Origin: Herpomyces periplanetae
Lineage: Eukaryota > Ascomycota > Laboulbeniomycetes > Herpomycetales > Herpomycetaceae
Assembly (NCBI GenBank): GCA_009733715.1
Contig: WMKJ01000019.1
Coordinates: 62,001 to 126,000, forward strand
DNA length: 64,000 nt
Reading direction: 5' to 3'
Shown here: piece by piece, positions 30,419-41,303 of the stretch
Layout: the number at the start of each line of letters is the position of its first letter
How positions within the stretch are numbered: position 1 is the first letter of the stretch
The notes under the pieces: generated by a model
What the model was told of the DNA's origin: nothing
Database searches by the model: none
The model's input: only the letters and a program-made list of their open reading frames with translations
Made by a program: the position numbers and the translations under genes

Positions 30419-31804
30419 ATGGCATCTACTTTCACATTAACCCTACAAAGACTTTTAATTTTAGCGGGCATTTTTCGCATAGTTTTACTGGTATACGGGG
30501 CTTACCACGACATTAATATTTTGCCGAAGTATACGGATATCGATTACAATGTTTTTACAGACGCGGCCAAATTGGTGATTAACGCACAATCTCCTTACTT
30601 ACGTGATACCTACAGATATACGCCTTTACTGGCGTGGATTCTACTACCTACAGCTTGGACGGTTTCGTGTCCTACGTCGTCCGTGTGGGCCTGTCATCTG
30701 GTTAATCTTGCACTATTTTCATGGGGAAAACTAGTGTTTGTTGGGGCAGATTTACTGGTTGGTGGGCTAGTATATCGTATACTCACTAAGAATTATGGCC
30801 TAGCTGCTTCACGAGCGGCTCTGTATACGGCAAGTGTGTGGCTACTTAATCCATTTGTTGCAGTTATTTCGACACGTGGTAATGCAGAATCTTTGCTTGC
30901 GGCTTTACTTACCCTCATGATTTATACTTTAATATGCCAGAAATGGTACGTTGCGGGTAGTTTACTCGGATTATCAATTCACATGAAAATTTATCCAATT
31001 ATTTACGTACCGGCTATTTTACTCTGGATTACATTTCATCCACAATTCAATCGCTCTTTTGACCGAAAGTCAATTCGCTCACTTACCCTTGCTCTAATTA
31101 ATCACGCTACCCTTCAATTATCTCTTTCAGCAATCTTAACGTTTAGCTTCCTCTTACTATCCATGCTCGCTATCTACGGAACGCCCTTTGTTACACATTC
31201 CTACTACTACCATTTAATACGTTCGGATCATCGCCACAATTTCTCACCCTACAATACTCTACTCTACATTACATCGGCTTCTGATTATGCGTCTGCTTCG
31301 GATGAATTATTTTCACTTGCTAAATTAACATTTTTGCCTCAATTTATACTGTGCTTCATAGCCATCCCTATCGCTCTAGCACCCCGAAGTCTGGTTTCGT
31401 GCATGCTGGCCCAGTCTTTTGCATTTGTAACGTATAACAAAGTTTGCACTAGTCAATACTTTCTTTGGTATTTACACCTGGTACCATTTCATCTTCCATT
31501 TTCATCATTCATTTCCAAACCATACAAGGGTCTAGTTGCCCTTACGTTATGGATAGGATGTCAAGCGCTGTGGCTTCACTTTGCCTATCAACTAGAGTTT
31601 CTTGGACGTCCGGTATTTTTTCCTCATCTCTGGATTTCAAGCTTACTGTTTTTTGCCGTTAACAATTACATTCTTTCCATTTTTATTACGGACGTTCTAC
31701 GGTCTCCCGTACAATGGCTTACGGAAACGCATATACCCCCGTCTTTGCACCAATCCCATCAAATACACAAGTCCGTTCAATTGACAGAAACTGTCCCGTT
31801 ATAA
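30419..31804 (+). CDS. GPI14: GPI mannosyltransferase 1 (PIG-M/Gpi14)
   Basis: A single exon encodes 461 residues. The enzyme adds the first alpha-1,4-mannose to the GPI anchor precursor in the ER lumen, using dolichol-phosphate-mannose. The GT-C signature lies in the first luminal loop: KYTDIDYNVFTDAAKLV (Asp-x-Asp near residue 40), then SPYLRDTYRYTPLLAWILLP. Other family text includes WLLNPFVAVISTRGNAESLL and SIHMKIYPIIYVPAIL. About ten hydrophobic segments are visible. The C-terminal tail (last 28 residues) is polar and its codons overlap the end of ULA1 on the other strand by 86 nt. The length is close to the human protein, so the overlap is not explained by a runaway frame. Confidence 0.93.
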   Translation: MASTFTLTLQRLLILAGIFRIVLLVYGAYHDINILPKYTDIDYNVFTDAAKLVINAQSPYLRDTYRYTPLLAWILLPTAWTVSCPTSSVWACHLVNLALFSWGKLVFVGADLLVGGLVYRILTKNYGLAASRAALYTASVWLLNPFVAVISTRGNAESLLAALLTLMIYTLICQKWYVAGSLLGLSIHMKIYPIIYVPAILLWITFHPQFNRSFDRKSIRSLTLALINHATLQLSLSAILTFSFLLLSMLAIYGTPFVTHSYYYHLIRSDHRHNFSPYNTLLYITSASDYASASDELFSLAKLTFLPQFILCFIAIPIALAPRSLVSCMLAQSFAFVTYNKVCTSQYFLWYLHLVPFHLPFSSFISKPYKGLVALTLWIGCQALWLHFAYQLEFLGRPVFFPHLWISSLLFFAVNNYILSIFITDVLRSPVQWLTETHIPPSLHQSHQIHKSVQLTETVPL

Positions 31805-33642
31805 TCTTTGTTACCTCTTGAGCTAGTATACCACCCGCTAGGGCTGATATACTATATAATTTGTTACTGATATCTTGTTGCCTGGAGGTATGTGACGTAT
31901 TCTCGTGTCAGTTACTGATTTGACCGATTGTCAAGTACGAAATTGGAGCTATTTAGATAATGTCTTACATTTGGAAAATACACCTGGTTATACATTGCAC
32001 GGCGATTTCGTTTTGTGCCTGTTCTATCGGGTATTTGGCTTGATTGATCATATTTTGCAAAACCTCTCGCGTATACGTCTGTAGCTCTTGTTCTGTGATA
32101 TTTCCACATGCTATACCCTCACAAATTAAAAATGCCGTGTGCACAGAGAATACAGAATCGTTAATGAGCAGTCGAACTGTGTCGTGCTTAGCAATATTAT
32201 CCTATTTGATCTAGGCCACCCTGTCTGACTTACCCGCTGTGTCAGCATTAATATTCCAATTCCATTTTGTCCAATCTACTTGAGTGGGTAAACGTTGACC
32301 ATTTATTATACGAATATACTGAAAATTTTGACAAAATTCTTTAATGTCAGTTAACGCGACGGGTTTATCGCGATTTGCTCCGGACTCTAATTCTGCCACC
32401 AGACAGGCTATTTCTAACGTGTTTCTCTCTGCTTCCTCGGCATACTCTTGAGTTATACGAGAGCATAAATCTGGGTTTCCAGTCATATCAGGTAGTTGTC
32501 CTGAGAGGGGTAATAGATTATATTGTTCGTAAAAATCGCATATGGCCCGTACCATAAGCCAAAAACTGGTTGTATGCTGGTTAATGATTTGGGTTTTGTA
32601 CCGTGCAATATTAAATATGGCATGTTGAGTTGCGGTTAGTTCTAATGGGACGAGATATCGTGAAATTGCAATTTCAATGTCACGACGATTTTTTGTGATA
32701 CCTAGGTCGTGTAGGTATTTCTGAAACTTTATTTTTTCCGTATTCGTAGTAGGACATAAATTTCCCAGGGATTTCCAATGTTCTAGGTAATGCAAAAGTA
32801 TTGCGATATACGGTAGGTATTGACATTCTTTGGGTTCGACATGATGTGCGAGATGGTAGGGTAGGTTAAGACATATATCACGACATAAATTGATAAGTTT
32901 AGGCCACGGCCGTGTTAATCGAAGATCGTGGGGAGACAAAATTGTTTGGGAAGCCGATAGAATTAGTGAATGATACTCGGGATATTGTATGCTAATTCTA
33001 GCGTTGAATCCCATAGTCTGGACGAGTGTCAAGTGTGTTGAAGTGGTCCAACTTGTTTTGATTAACTGCGTAAGTGAGGCGGATGTAGCATAATTAGCTA
33101 TGATTATTGAGTAGTCTTGAAGAGTATGTTTTCCCGATGGGTGCTGAGCATTTTGATTTAAAAAGTCTTCAAGGCTCTAAACCGGGCTAGTTAGTAGACT
33201 TGAATTAGAGTGTGTTTGGAAATCGATGTTTTCCTTTTGCCTTTTTTTTGACTTACCTGTTCTAAAAAATCTCCTGTAACATCATCATTTAGTCTACTTA
33301 AAGATGTGCATAATTCACGAGCCCGAGAATGTCCTATACATTGATCATCGAGAAAGTAAGTGGAATCAATGTCAATCTGGTTCACAGTGTGGGGATCAAG
33401 TATAGTAAAATGGCCGATTCCTAATATAAGTAAATCCATAAGTTGACCCAAATACTTAACAAATTGTAACATTTAGCGCATTAAACATTATATTTACCTG
33501 CTAATACTAGATTTTTGACGGCTTCAACACCCGCACTCCAACTATCACCATTATTTACGAGTAGAATTTTCGCATGAGCAAGGCGTTGCTGACCTTTAAT
33601 ACTCCACAGGCGCACCTGTCGATCATATTTTAATTCCTCCAT
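31719..33642 (-). CDS. ULA1: NEDD8-activating enzyme E1 regulatory subunit (NAE1/APPBP1)
   Basis: Five exons, 33642-33498, 33420-33257, 33176-32234, 32176-31969 and 31881-31719, add to 1623 nt exactly in frame, 540 residues. The protein pairs with Uba3 to activate NEDD8/Rub1 for cullin modification. Exon 1 has KYDRQVRLWSIKGQQRLAHA, and the first splice creates NLVLAGIGHFTILDP. Exon 3 has TSFWLMVRAICDFYEQYNLL and PLSGQLPDMTGNP, and the last exon has the C-terminal SISALAGGILAQEVTKIITG block. It lacks the catalytic cysteine domain of Uba3, as expected for this subunit. Introns are 77, 80, 57 and 87 nt. The stop codon lies inside GPI14 on the other strand. Confidence 0.93.
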
Positions 33643-34964
33643 TAAACTTTAGGATACCATAAGCTAAAAATGGTATCGAGCGTCTAATTTTCACTTCCAT
33701 CGTCCCAACGCCAACTCGACTTCATTTTTTCCCTTAATTTTTCCCAATCGGGAAATTCGCACAGCCCATGACGTCATAACAAAGGATCACGTGTGTCGGA
33801 TCGGATAATTTGTCCGGCGGTAGAAGCAGGTAGGTTTGGAATTATTTGTGTGGAGGGTTAAACGAGATAATTGACTTCATGGTTTATGGAGAAAGATTCT
33901 TTTTTGTTTAAAATTTATTGTTAATAAGGGTGTTTTTATACGGCTCGTTGACTCGAAGTAATTAAGAATAAATAATTGGCCAATTAATGCTTCCTGACAT
34001 ATTTTTCCCCACGGGAAAACGGAAGCTCGCCTTGTCGTCTAACGCTTTATACGTGTGTGTGTGTGTGTGTACACATGCATATCCTATACTGTTAACTTTA
34101 CAACTAACTCCTACTGCCATTATCAAACGTTTCAATATACTTAAGCCCCTTCTACCATTAATCATCTCTACCCCGAACTAACAATTCCCCCTCTACCCTT
34201 TTGTCCACTACCATTCTTCCCCGTCACATCATTCCATCCCAGTCAAAAGGTCACACCTTTTGAAATCCACGTGACTCTGCAGGGTATACGCCGGTTAATT
34301 TTCGGAACTATTTGACAGCAAGAGTTTTGCAACATTTTTATGAATTTTTTCACTTTATAGGCTTTAAGGATTCAAGATCCACGGTATTTGTCCTGTTAGA
34401 CTTATACATAGTAAGTAAATTGAACGTTCTTGTGCATGAATTCACTAGCACTACAATTGACATGCTTTATGTGGCTTCATTCCTTTCTATAATTTGTTAG
34501 TCAAAATAAACAAGTTATTACTTTAATTTGGAGGTAGGGGTTTAAGGTTTATCTTGCCCATACCTATACTTGTACTGGATCGTTTTGTACGGTCATTCAA
34601 GTCAAAATATTTCGCCGCATTCCCCAGCCAGAAACTATAACGTTTGTTTAGACGTTGGCGCGCGCGCGCCCGTGCGCGTGCGCACATACACATTTATATG
34701 TGTACACGTTTAGGTATGTTTGTACGTGAGTACTTTAGCTATTAATTGTGGGGTAGTTAACATCACAATATTTATCAATTCAAGTATGTGTTGAATTTAT
34801 ACTAAAATCGACCATAGACAGTTACAACTTTTATCACACTACAGCATTTAGCTACACTCGTTACACCTATTTCGATGAACTGATAAAAACTTAATCCTAC
34901 CGTTTTATACTCCTTCAACAATTCATTCTCATATTTACTCTACGGTGCACCGCACTGTGTCAAT
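33643..34964. promoter_or_regulatory. 1.3 kb divergent region, ULA1 / unrecognised gene
   Basis: No gene is seen. It contains a GT run (34052-34071), a GC/GT alternating tract (34657-34692) and short C/T-rich patches (about 34165-34240). A CACGTG element lies near 33789 and a CCACGTGA element near 34268. Confidence 0.45.
34657..34692. repeat. alternating GC/GT tract (possible Z-DNA)
   Basis: An almost unbroken purine-pyrimidine alternation, starting with GCGCGCGCGC and continuing as GTGCGCGTGCGCAC, in otherwise AT-rich surroundings, about 270 bp upstream of the next gene. Confidence 0.75.
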
Positions 34965-36293
34965 ATGACTTTGTTAAGTTGCGTTTACAAATCAGTTTCC
35001 GGGATTTTTTGGCCACTAAAGCCTAATGGGATAGACTTTTACGATGAACCAATTTCTCCTTTTTCCAAGCGAAATAACGACGATTTTACACCTTCCAAAC
35101 CATTATCAAAGTGTGACGCCTTATCCTCGACATTATACTCAAACTCTGATGAAGCATTACAACAGTTTCAGTATACACAAGATATTCGAGATTGTAGTAT
35201 TGATACTGAATGTACATTGGAAGATTCCACGGTAACTGATAGCACAGATTCCGCCTGGTCGGCAATAAGTGATGCGATGTCAACATCATGCCCAACATTT
35301 CCCTCACAGTTACAATTGACCATTGAAGAAGGAGGTGCAAATGCTAATGATACCACGGTAGTGAGTGAAGGTCAATACTTGGGGTACGTTGAAACGTATA
35401 ATCCGGAAAATGAACGCAAGAAAAGACTGGTGCAGGTCGATGAATTACTAGCATCAGGTTGGCCTCAAAATGCCACAGAGCTTTTCTACAAACTAAGCAT
35501 ACGGGGATTTGAGCCACTTTTACCCAAAAGTTGGCAAATGGATTTTCGATCATTGCCCGATTCATTATTCACAGAATCAAACGATGAAGCATTTATTAAA
35601 CCTATCTGTAGTTCGGAATTTCGCGCTATAAAAGCTTTAGAGTCGTTAATCTTCGTTGGACCGCGTGTACGTGATACACTTATTGTGAAAGCCTTACACC
35701 GAGGGCCCGAAGTAATATTACGACAGGCTATACAAGATTATGTTAAATGGGCTCAAAACGACCTAAAATCTCAATTAGCATATGTTCAACCAAATTTACT
35801 ACGTCATAACAACAGTGATAATATGAGTACTAACACAGATGATTTTTTACTTCCTCCACTTATTACATGGGTCAGTGGAAAGCGTGAAGTATCATCACGA
35901 ACTTTGCAACAACAAATTTTGCAAAAACTTAAACGGCTTCACCAAGATTGGATTAAAGCGACGCAAAAAATTGATCAACTATCCTTACCAACAGCATTAT
36001 ATGGTGTAGTATTATCCCATACAGTCATGGCCATTGTTGCATTTCCCATGGACCAAAATGACCAGGATGAGGAGTTTACAATGGCCTTGGACCACAATAC
36101 ATCTAATATGTTGAGAGAGTTCCCATTGCCATTTAATTCGCTACTATCGGTAGCTTTTTTCAACTTCAATGATCTCGATTACGACGTTTGGAACGCTTTG
36201 GCCATCGCAATTCTCGTCGTTCATGCGCGAAACACACTTTTCCAGCTCTGCGCCACAGTTCCATGCCAGCCGAACTTTAGCCGGGTGGCGTAG
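34965..36293 (+). CDS. conserved-looking fungal protein of unknown function
   Basis: A single exon encodes 442 residues. I cannot assign a function. The N-terminal third (about 35-125) is Ser/Thr/Asp-rich and disordered. From about residue 135 the sequence becomes folded-looking: ELLASGWPQNATELFYKLSI, then RGFEPLLPKSWQMDFRSLPD, FRAIKALESLIFVGPRVRD, LPTALYGVVLSHTVMAIVAF and, at the end, LSVAFFNFNDLDYDVWNALA followed by IAILVVHARNTLF. I have a memory of similar unannotated ascomycete proteins with the RGxEPLLPxSW and DYDVWNxLAxAI blocks, but no name. There is no signal peptide and no clear transmembrane segment beyond a hydrophobic C-terminal helix. It lies 218 bp upstream of MPP10 on the same strand. 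Confidence 0.75.
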   Translation: MTLLSCVYKSVSGIFWPLKPNGIDFYDEPISPFSKRNNDDFTPSKPLSKCDALSSTLYSNSDEALQQFQYTQDIRDCSIDTECTLEDSTVTDSTDSAWSAISDAMSTSCPTFPSQLQLTIEEGGANANDTTVVSEGQYLGYVETYNPENERKKRLVQVDELLASGWPQNATELFYKLSIRGFEPLLPKSWQMDFRSLPDSLFTESNDEAFIKPICSSEFRAIKALESLIFVGPRVRDTLIVKALHRGPEVILRQAIQDYVKWAQNDLKSQLAYVQPNLLRHNNSDNMSTNTDDFLLPPLITWVSGKREVSSRTLQQQILQKLKRLHQDWIKATQKIDQLSLPTALYGVVLSHTVMAIVAFPMDQNDQDEEFTMALDHNTSNMLREFPLPFNSLLSVAFFNFNDLDYDVWNALAIAILVVHARNTLFQLCATVPCQPNFSRVA

Positions 36294-36511
36294 AGTGGCG
36301 CAGAGATCCGCACGAGAATTGGCTTGAAAATGGAATATTTTCCTGGATTTCGCGCGGGTTTGGCGAGGAAACTTTTCATATATCATTAATGTGCGTGTAT
36401 GAGCGCAGGCAGCTTTTTTCTAAATTGAAATTCTCGAGAAATCCAAATTAATCAAATGTGAACTCTGCGTGTACTATATCATCCTAATATACGATAATTC
36501 AAAATCCTGGT

Positions 36512-38788
36512 ATGGCCTCGAATGGTGTTAACGATCTTCTATCCGTGAATAATGAGTTTAGGAAAATGGAATTAAATAATATAAAATCTCATGATAATGG
36601 TGGTGATTGTGAAAATAAAAATGAAACAAAATCAGAACGACCAAAACAGCGAAAACGACAGAAACGAGGAAATTTAATAACTAAATGTTTAGAGCAACGT
36701 CCCCAAATATTCTTACACCCAACCCGGGAATTAAATCAAGCAGCTATGCGTTTAGCGGAACAGTATGTAAATACATTAGTTAAACAAGTGAACAAAGAAC
36801 AGCCTGATATACAGCGTGTGTATACGAAGAATTTTAACGCAGATCAAGTATGGGAACAGTCAAAAAAAGTAGTACACAGTGTGGTGGAACAGTGCTGGCG
36901 AGAGTTGCAAGCATTACAACATGATTACACAAATTCTTTTGAAGCCTCCAGTGACTCTCCCGTACAGTTGAGTATATCAAATATCCCGAAAACTTTAAAA
37001 ACAGGCGTACATAACGGAGTAATCAGCTCCTCAGATACGGATTCCGAAAGCGATCAAACCAGTCAAGTGGAAAGTAATGTATTTAGTTCAACATCAAATG
37101 ATTCATATCAGAGTAATTCAGAAAGTGAATCGGATGAAAATGGCGACGATAGCATGGGTCTTAATGACGGATTTTTTCACTTGGACGAATTCAACCGACA
37201 AACTCTTTCCTTAGAACAGCAGGACCGAAAACTAAGCGATGCGTCAAGTGATAATGATGATGATATTGACTGGACTCAAGATCCCCTCAACTTTCATCCA
37301 TCTATGCCAGAGGTCGGACGTGCATTGAGCGATAATTCATATGTTGATGATGAGGACGACGGGCCTACATTTGGCAATATGGACTTATATGCGCCCGAAG
37401 GCGATAGCGATGTTGAGGTAGGGGATACAGAAGGTGATCTTTCACATGAAAATTATATGTACGAAGACTTTTTTGCGCCGCCAATTCAACGTAAAAGAAA
37501 CACCAACGATAAAAAAGCGCAAAAATCACAGGGGAAACCTATTAATGAATGGGTGACAGGTGGTACACCATCAAATGCCCAAACAGCACAAACTGAGTTA
37601 AACCAAGCCATGGAAATTGTACGCCGAGATCTGTTTTCGGATGCAAATAATTGTGAAGATGATACTGGTGACATCAAGGCAAGAGCTTCATCTGATGTAC
37701 ATTCAACGCATGAGCAAAGACAAGCTCGTCTCGTTAAAGTAATACGTAAATTAGAAGAAGAGGCAATTAATGAACGATATTGGGCAATGAAGGGCGAGTT
37801 AAGCGGAGCCAGTCGACCGCAAAATTGCCTGTTAGAAGAAGATGTTGATTTTGAGCATACGGGTAAGCCGTTACCGATTATTACACCCGAGGTTAACGAA
37901 GGTATTGAAAGTATGATAAAACGTCGAATAGTAAACCGAGAATTTGATGAAGTTATCAGGCGGTACGGTGATGCACATACTATACTGGGGAGTATGGATG
38001 ATAAAAGGGGATCAAGGAGTGATGCGAATGGAGCGCTTGATGTTAAGCCAACGCAAAGTTTAGCCCAAATTTATGAAGAAGCGTATCGTCGAGAACACGA
38101 TGCAGCGTACATTGATACAGCTAGTGCAGCACTTAAAGCGCAACATGCAGAGATCCGTGAGGCTTGGAATGAATTAAACCTACGACTTGGAGAGTTAAGT
38201 ACGCATACATTACACGTTCGGCGGAGTAATATTCCCGTAGCGGAAATTCGAGTAAATGTGCCCAGTGTAGTTCACGAAGATGCTCAGCCCACGATCCCGA
38301 ATGCAGATTTACTTACCACCACCACTACTACTCTTGCACCCCAGGAAATTTATCGTCCTGGTACAGCATCACGAAGTGCTATACGAGCTTTGGCCAAGGT
38401 TCGTGCGTCGCAACAGAGTGAAGTTGACGAGGACGTGGATGCGGACGGTGATATCGCTGCGGCAGCTGTCGCTCCGCGGCAACTTCGTGCTGATTTACTC
38501 TCTACCAAGGGTGGAATGCCTGTATCCCGCGCTGAATTAACGTCTCGACAACTTCGACAACGTCACCGCCGGGCTAAATTACGCGCTAAAGCTCGTCGGG
38601 CTCGCCCCTCGCTAAATCCTTCTAAACGATCTTCTTCTCCGTCCTCTTCCGCTAGTATCCTCAAACGTTTAGCAGACTTTAATACTCGCATCATCGATGA
38701 ACACGGTGTACTACGAGATATCTCCGGACGTCCCCTTTCGCAATCCTGTCGTAAAGTCCCCATCGAAACTACAAAGTGGAAATTGTAA
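36512..38788 (+). CDS. MPP10: U3 snoRNP / SSU processome protein Mpp10
   Basis: A single exon encodes 758 residues. Mpp10 forms a trimer with Imp3 and Imp4 in the SSU processome, needed for early 18S rRNA cleavages. The N-terminus has FLHPTRELNQAAMRLAEQYV. The middle (about 175-310) is extremely Ser/Asp/Glu-rich, with SSDTDSESDQTSQ and SSDNDDDIDWTQD, followed by ENYMYEDFFAPP. The conserved C-terminal region reads KLEEEAINERYWAMKGELSG, RPQNCLLEEDVDFEH, ITPEVNEGIESMIKRRIVNR, then EFDEVIRRYGD and SLAQIYEEAYRREHD. The basic end with RQRHRRAKLRAKARRAR resembles nucleolar targeting and rRNA binding. Acidic middle and basic end are normal for the family. Confidence 0.92.
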   Translation: MASNGVNDLLSVNNEFRKMELNNIKSHDNGGDCENKNETKSERPKQRKRQKRGNLITKCLEQRPQIFLHPTRELNQAAMRLAEQYVNTLVKQVNKEQPDIQRVYTKNFNADQVWEQSKKVVHSVVEQCWRELQALQHDYTNSFEASSDSPVQLSISNIPKTLKTGVHNGVISSSDTDSESDQTSQVESNVFSSTSNDSYQSNSESESDENGDDSMGLNDGFFHLDEFNRQTLSLEQQDRKLSDASSDNDDDIDWTQDPLNFHPSMPEVGRALSDNSYVDDEDDGPTFGNMDLYAPEGDSDVEVGDTEGDLSHENYMYEDFFAPPIQRKRNTNDKKAQKSQGKPINEWVTGGTPSNAQTAQTELNQAMEIVRRDLFSDANNCEDDTGDIKARASSDVHSTHEQRQARLVKVIRKLEEEAINERYWAMKGELSGASRPQNCLLEEDVDFEHTGKPLPIITPEVNEGIESMIKRRIVNREFDEVIRRYGDAHTILGSMDDKRGSRSDANGALDVKPTQSLAQIYEEAYRREHDAAYIDTASAALKAQHAEIREAWNELNLRLGELSTHTLHVRRSNIPVAEIRVNVPSVVHEDAQPTIPNADLLTTTTTTLAPQEIYRPGTASRSAIRALAKVRASQQSEVDEDVDADGDIAAAAVAPRQLRADLLSTKGGMPVSRAELTSRQLRQRHRRAKLRAKARRARPSLNPSKRSSSPSSSASILKRLADFNTRIIDEHGVLRDISGRPLSQSCRKVPIETTKWKL

Positions 38789-38957
38789 ACTCCCGCTTGT
38801 AGTAGGTAGTGTGTAAACCCTCTAAAACTCTCCATTACTCTGCAAATTTCTTGTACGATTTAAATTTATCAAAATGTATTTATACAAGTTAAGAATACAC
38901 AATGCATACGCACGTTAGTACAAAGGTAAAGGCGATGGTGTTTTACACAAATCTATA

Positions 38958-40892
38958 TCAGGGGCCAGCGGCTTCGTAGCGTTCTCCGTACAAACTTAAT
39001 ACCGTACCTAAGGCAGGGTGAACTTCAACCTGAAAAGGTTCAAATGCAACACGTTCTCCATCGATGGATATAAATCCATCATTTTTATCCAGCAGTGAAG
39101 GTGATGCAGTGGAATTTGTACACTTTAAACCTAGTACGGTACTAGCTCGAACAGGAAGTCTTTCACGAGGAATTTTAACCCGGGGAATAACACGATATGC
39201 GGGTAATTTAAAGTACTTGACGTCGGGAATACGAAAAAATTCTGCTCCACGGGCCACACTACGAAAAGCTTGCAAAGCCTTTCGACGTGATAATGGTCCT
39301 TGTACACAGACAAGGTCTATGTACCCATCGTGAGGTAGTGCTGCAGGAAAGAAGTTTGCTGAAGGTGCCATATAGGCCATTTTCCCACCGTACAAAATAA
39401 GCAAATGGTCACACGAAAGAACTGTCCAATCGGGTGGAATGGGATCTTGAACTGTACCGTAGCGTAACATGGGAAGAGTAGAGCTAAATGGATTAAACGG
39501 TGATGCAGGTGTCCCCGATTTATCCTGATTATCACTCATTCCATTTTCCGATGTCGTTGGGGAATGTTGTTGTTGAGTCGTTATGTGTGAAAGAGGATTA
39601 ACCGTAAAACTTGGAGATGTTAACTTAGTCTGATTGGACGTAAATGATTTTGGTGATGATTTAGCGTGATGTAACGGATTCATTTCAACTTCGGAACGAT
39701 ATTCTGCTTCATCGTAAGGTAGATTTGCTTCGTTTGCATTGGAACAATGCGACCGATAAGCTTTTCGTATGCATGTTTTATCGGATAAAGCATGATTTGG
39801 TACGGCGATATCACATGGATAAACCGTTTTGCGAAATAACCTAACCAGTAAACCGTAAATAAACCGATGAGATCCCATCCATCGGTAAGCTTCAGTGGCA
39901 AGGTCGGATTCTGCGATAAGTCCGACGGATTGCGACAGAAAAGAAAGTGATCTGTAACTACCTTGGGTAATTGAAAGAAGATCGAAAGGCGTTCGAACTC
40001 CTTTGATCAATGCTAATGTAGCTACATCGGGACTCGATGTTCCGTTCAAATTAAGACTCATAGCGTTTCCTGATCCGCATGGGATTTGCGTTACAGCAAT
40101 TGTTTTTAACGCATCTATAGCGTTTGGGTGACGAGCCAAACCGTTGAAAACTTCGTAAACTATTCCATCACCGGAACAGCATGCTATAACATCCCACGCT
40201 GTAATATCTAAATTCTGCACTAGCTCAGCGGCGTGTCCCGGCCGGCATGTTTCCATTGCGAGAACCGTACATCGAGCTGTGTTAAGTAAAGGTTCAATAT
40301 GCGAAGACCATAACGATCGAGCTGCTCCCGTCCCGCCGTGGGGATTAATTAAAGCGAATACACGACGTCGAGGTTGGGCATGCCCGTAAGCCCGAGCTAG
40401 AAGTGCTTTTGACCAATTTATCGCGAGTGCTAATTGTTCATTTGTAACGGGATAAATGTTCGAAAAGGATCTCAATCTTAGTAACTTCAAACGTGATAAA
40501 GAGTTGCAGTATAATCTGGATGCTGGGAGTGCAATATCAATTACGAGTGAGTTATCTGCAACGTGCACCCACAAAATATTAAAGTAGGGAATACGTGACA
40601 AGGTTGGATTGAAATCACACCGACAAAATCTTCGGGAGAAGGGAAATATGTTTGTTGATGCAGTGGAAACCTTTAATCCTGAAAGTGAACTGATTTGTAG
40701 TTCAGAATCAGTTGCTGTGAGTATGTGATTATTTAGGTTTAACACTAAAGGAGGTGATGAACTTGAAAGTAATGGCTCCGACTTAGCCGGAAAGCCTGAA
40801 TCTGGATACGTCGTGTAGTCTTCCCCTTTAGTGGGGGATGTAGGAAAAATATTCGACGGTGCAAGATGACCATTAGTGTCAACGCAAGACAT
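38958..40892 (-). CDS. LCB4: sphingoid long-chain base kinase (Lcb4/sphingosine kinase)
   Basis: A single exon encodes 644 residues from the ATG at 40892. The enzyme phosphorylates long-chain bases at membranes, feeding sphingolipid turnover and signalling. The diacylglycerol-kinase-type catalytic fold begins with RRRVFALINPHGGTGAARSL (about residues 165-185). It contains WDVIACCSGDGIVYEVFNGL, whose SGDG loop binds ATP near residue 240, and TQIPCGSGNAMSLNLNGTSS. The lipid-binding part follows, with FGLI-type text (SVGLIAESDLATEAYRWMGS) and RFIYGLLVRLF. A Ser/Thr/Pro-rich insert (about 395-470) separates the two lobes, as in fungal homologues, before LILYGGKMAYMAPSANFFPA and the terminal DGERVAFEPFQVEVHP. 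Confidence 0.95.
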   Translation of the reverse strand: MSCVDTNGHLAPSNIFPTSPTKGEDYTTYPDSGFPAKSEPLLSSSSPPLVLNLNNHILTATDSELQISSLSGLKVSTASTNIFPFSRRFCRCDFNPTLSRIPYFNILWVHVADNSLVIDIALPASRLYCNSLSRLKLLRLRSFSNIYPVTNEQLALAINWSKALLARAYGHAQPRRRVFALINPHGGTGAARSLWSSHIEPLLNTARCTVLAMETCRPGHAAELVQNLDITAWDVIACCSGDGIVYEVFNGLARHPNAIDALKTIAVTQIPCGSGNAMSLNLNGTSSPDVATLALIKGVRTPFDLLSITQGSYRSLSFLSQSVGLIAESDLATEAYRWMGSHRFIYGLLVRLFRKTVYPCDIAVPNHALSDKTCIRKAYRSHCSNANEANLPYDEAEYRSEVEMNPLHHAKSSPKSFTSNQTKLTSPSFTVNPLSHITTQQQHSPTTSENGMSDNQDKSGTPASPFNPFSSTLPMLRYGTVQDPIPPDWTVLSCDHLLILYGGKMAYMAPSANFFPAALPHDGYIDLVCVQGPLSRRKALQAFRSVARGAEFFRIPDVKYFKLPAYRVIPRVKIPRERLPVRASTVLGLKCTNSTASPSLLDKNDGFISIDGERVAFEPFQVEVHPALGTVLSLYGERYEAAGP

Positions 40893-41223
40893 GACCACTA
40901 CTAATTAAGAATGTGATAATAGAGCACTGAACCACAGGGAGGCGAGCAGGAGGAAGGTATAAACATAAGGGCTTAGAGTTCCGGCAGATCTAACTTCGGG
41001 CCTTGGAGGAAAGAGCATAACGAGTTATAAAAATGATGATTTTAAACATATAGGTACTAGGGATACATTAGCACGCGGAGAAACAGAAGAACGATGTGAG
41101 GAAAAGAGCAAGTAGGATAGTAGGTGAGGAATGAGAAATGAATTTAGTAATTAGGAGCTGAAGCGGGCGTGAATGTTAGCTTGCTAGCTAATGAACTGTG
41201 CTAAGTTCTGCCTGAGTAGAAGC

Positions 41224-41303
41224 ACGGAACGGAACGGCATGGCATAGCACGACATGGCGCGATGCGGTGCGGTACAGCATGACATGACATGTCATGACAT
41301 GAT
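41224..41303. repeat. imperfect pentamer repeat, CGGAA / GGCAT / CATGA units
   Basis: Five-base units drift from CGGAA through GGCAT and GATGC forms to CATGA copies. The end contains the 12-bp palindrome ATGACATGTCAT. It lies in the long divergent region between LCB4 and RIB1. Confidence 0.7.
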
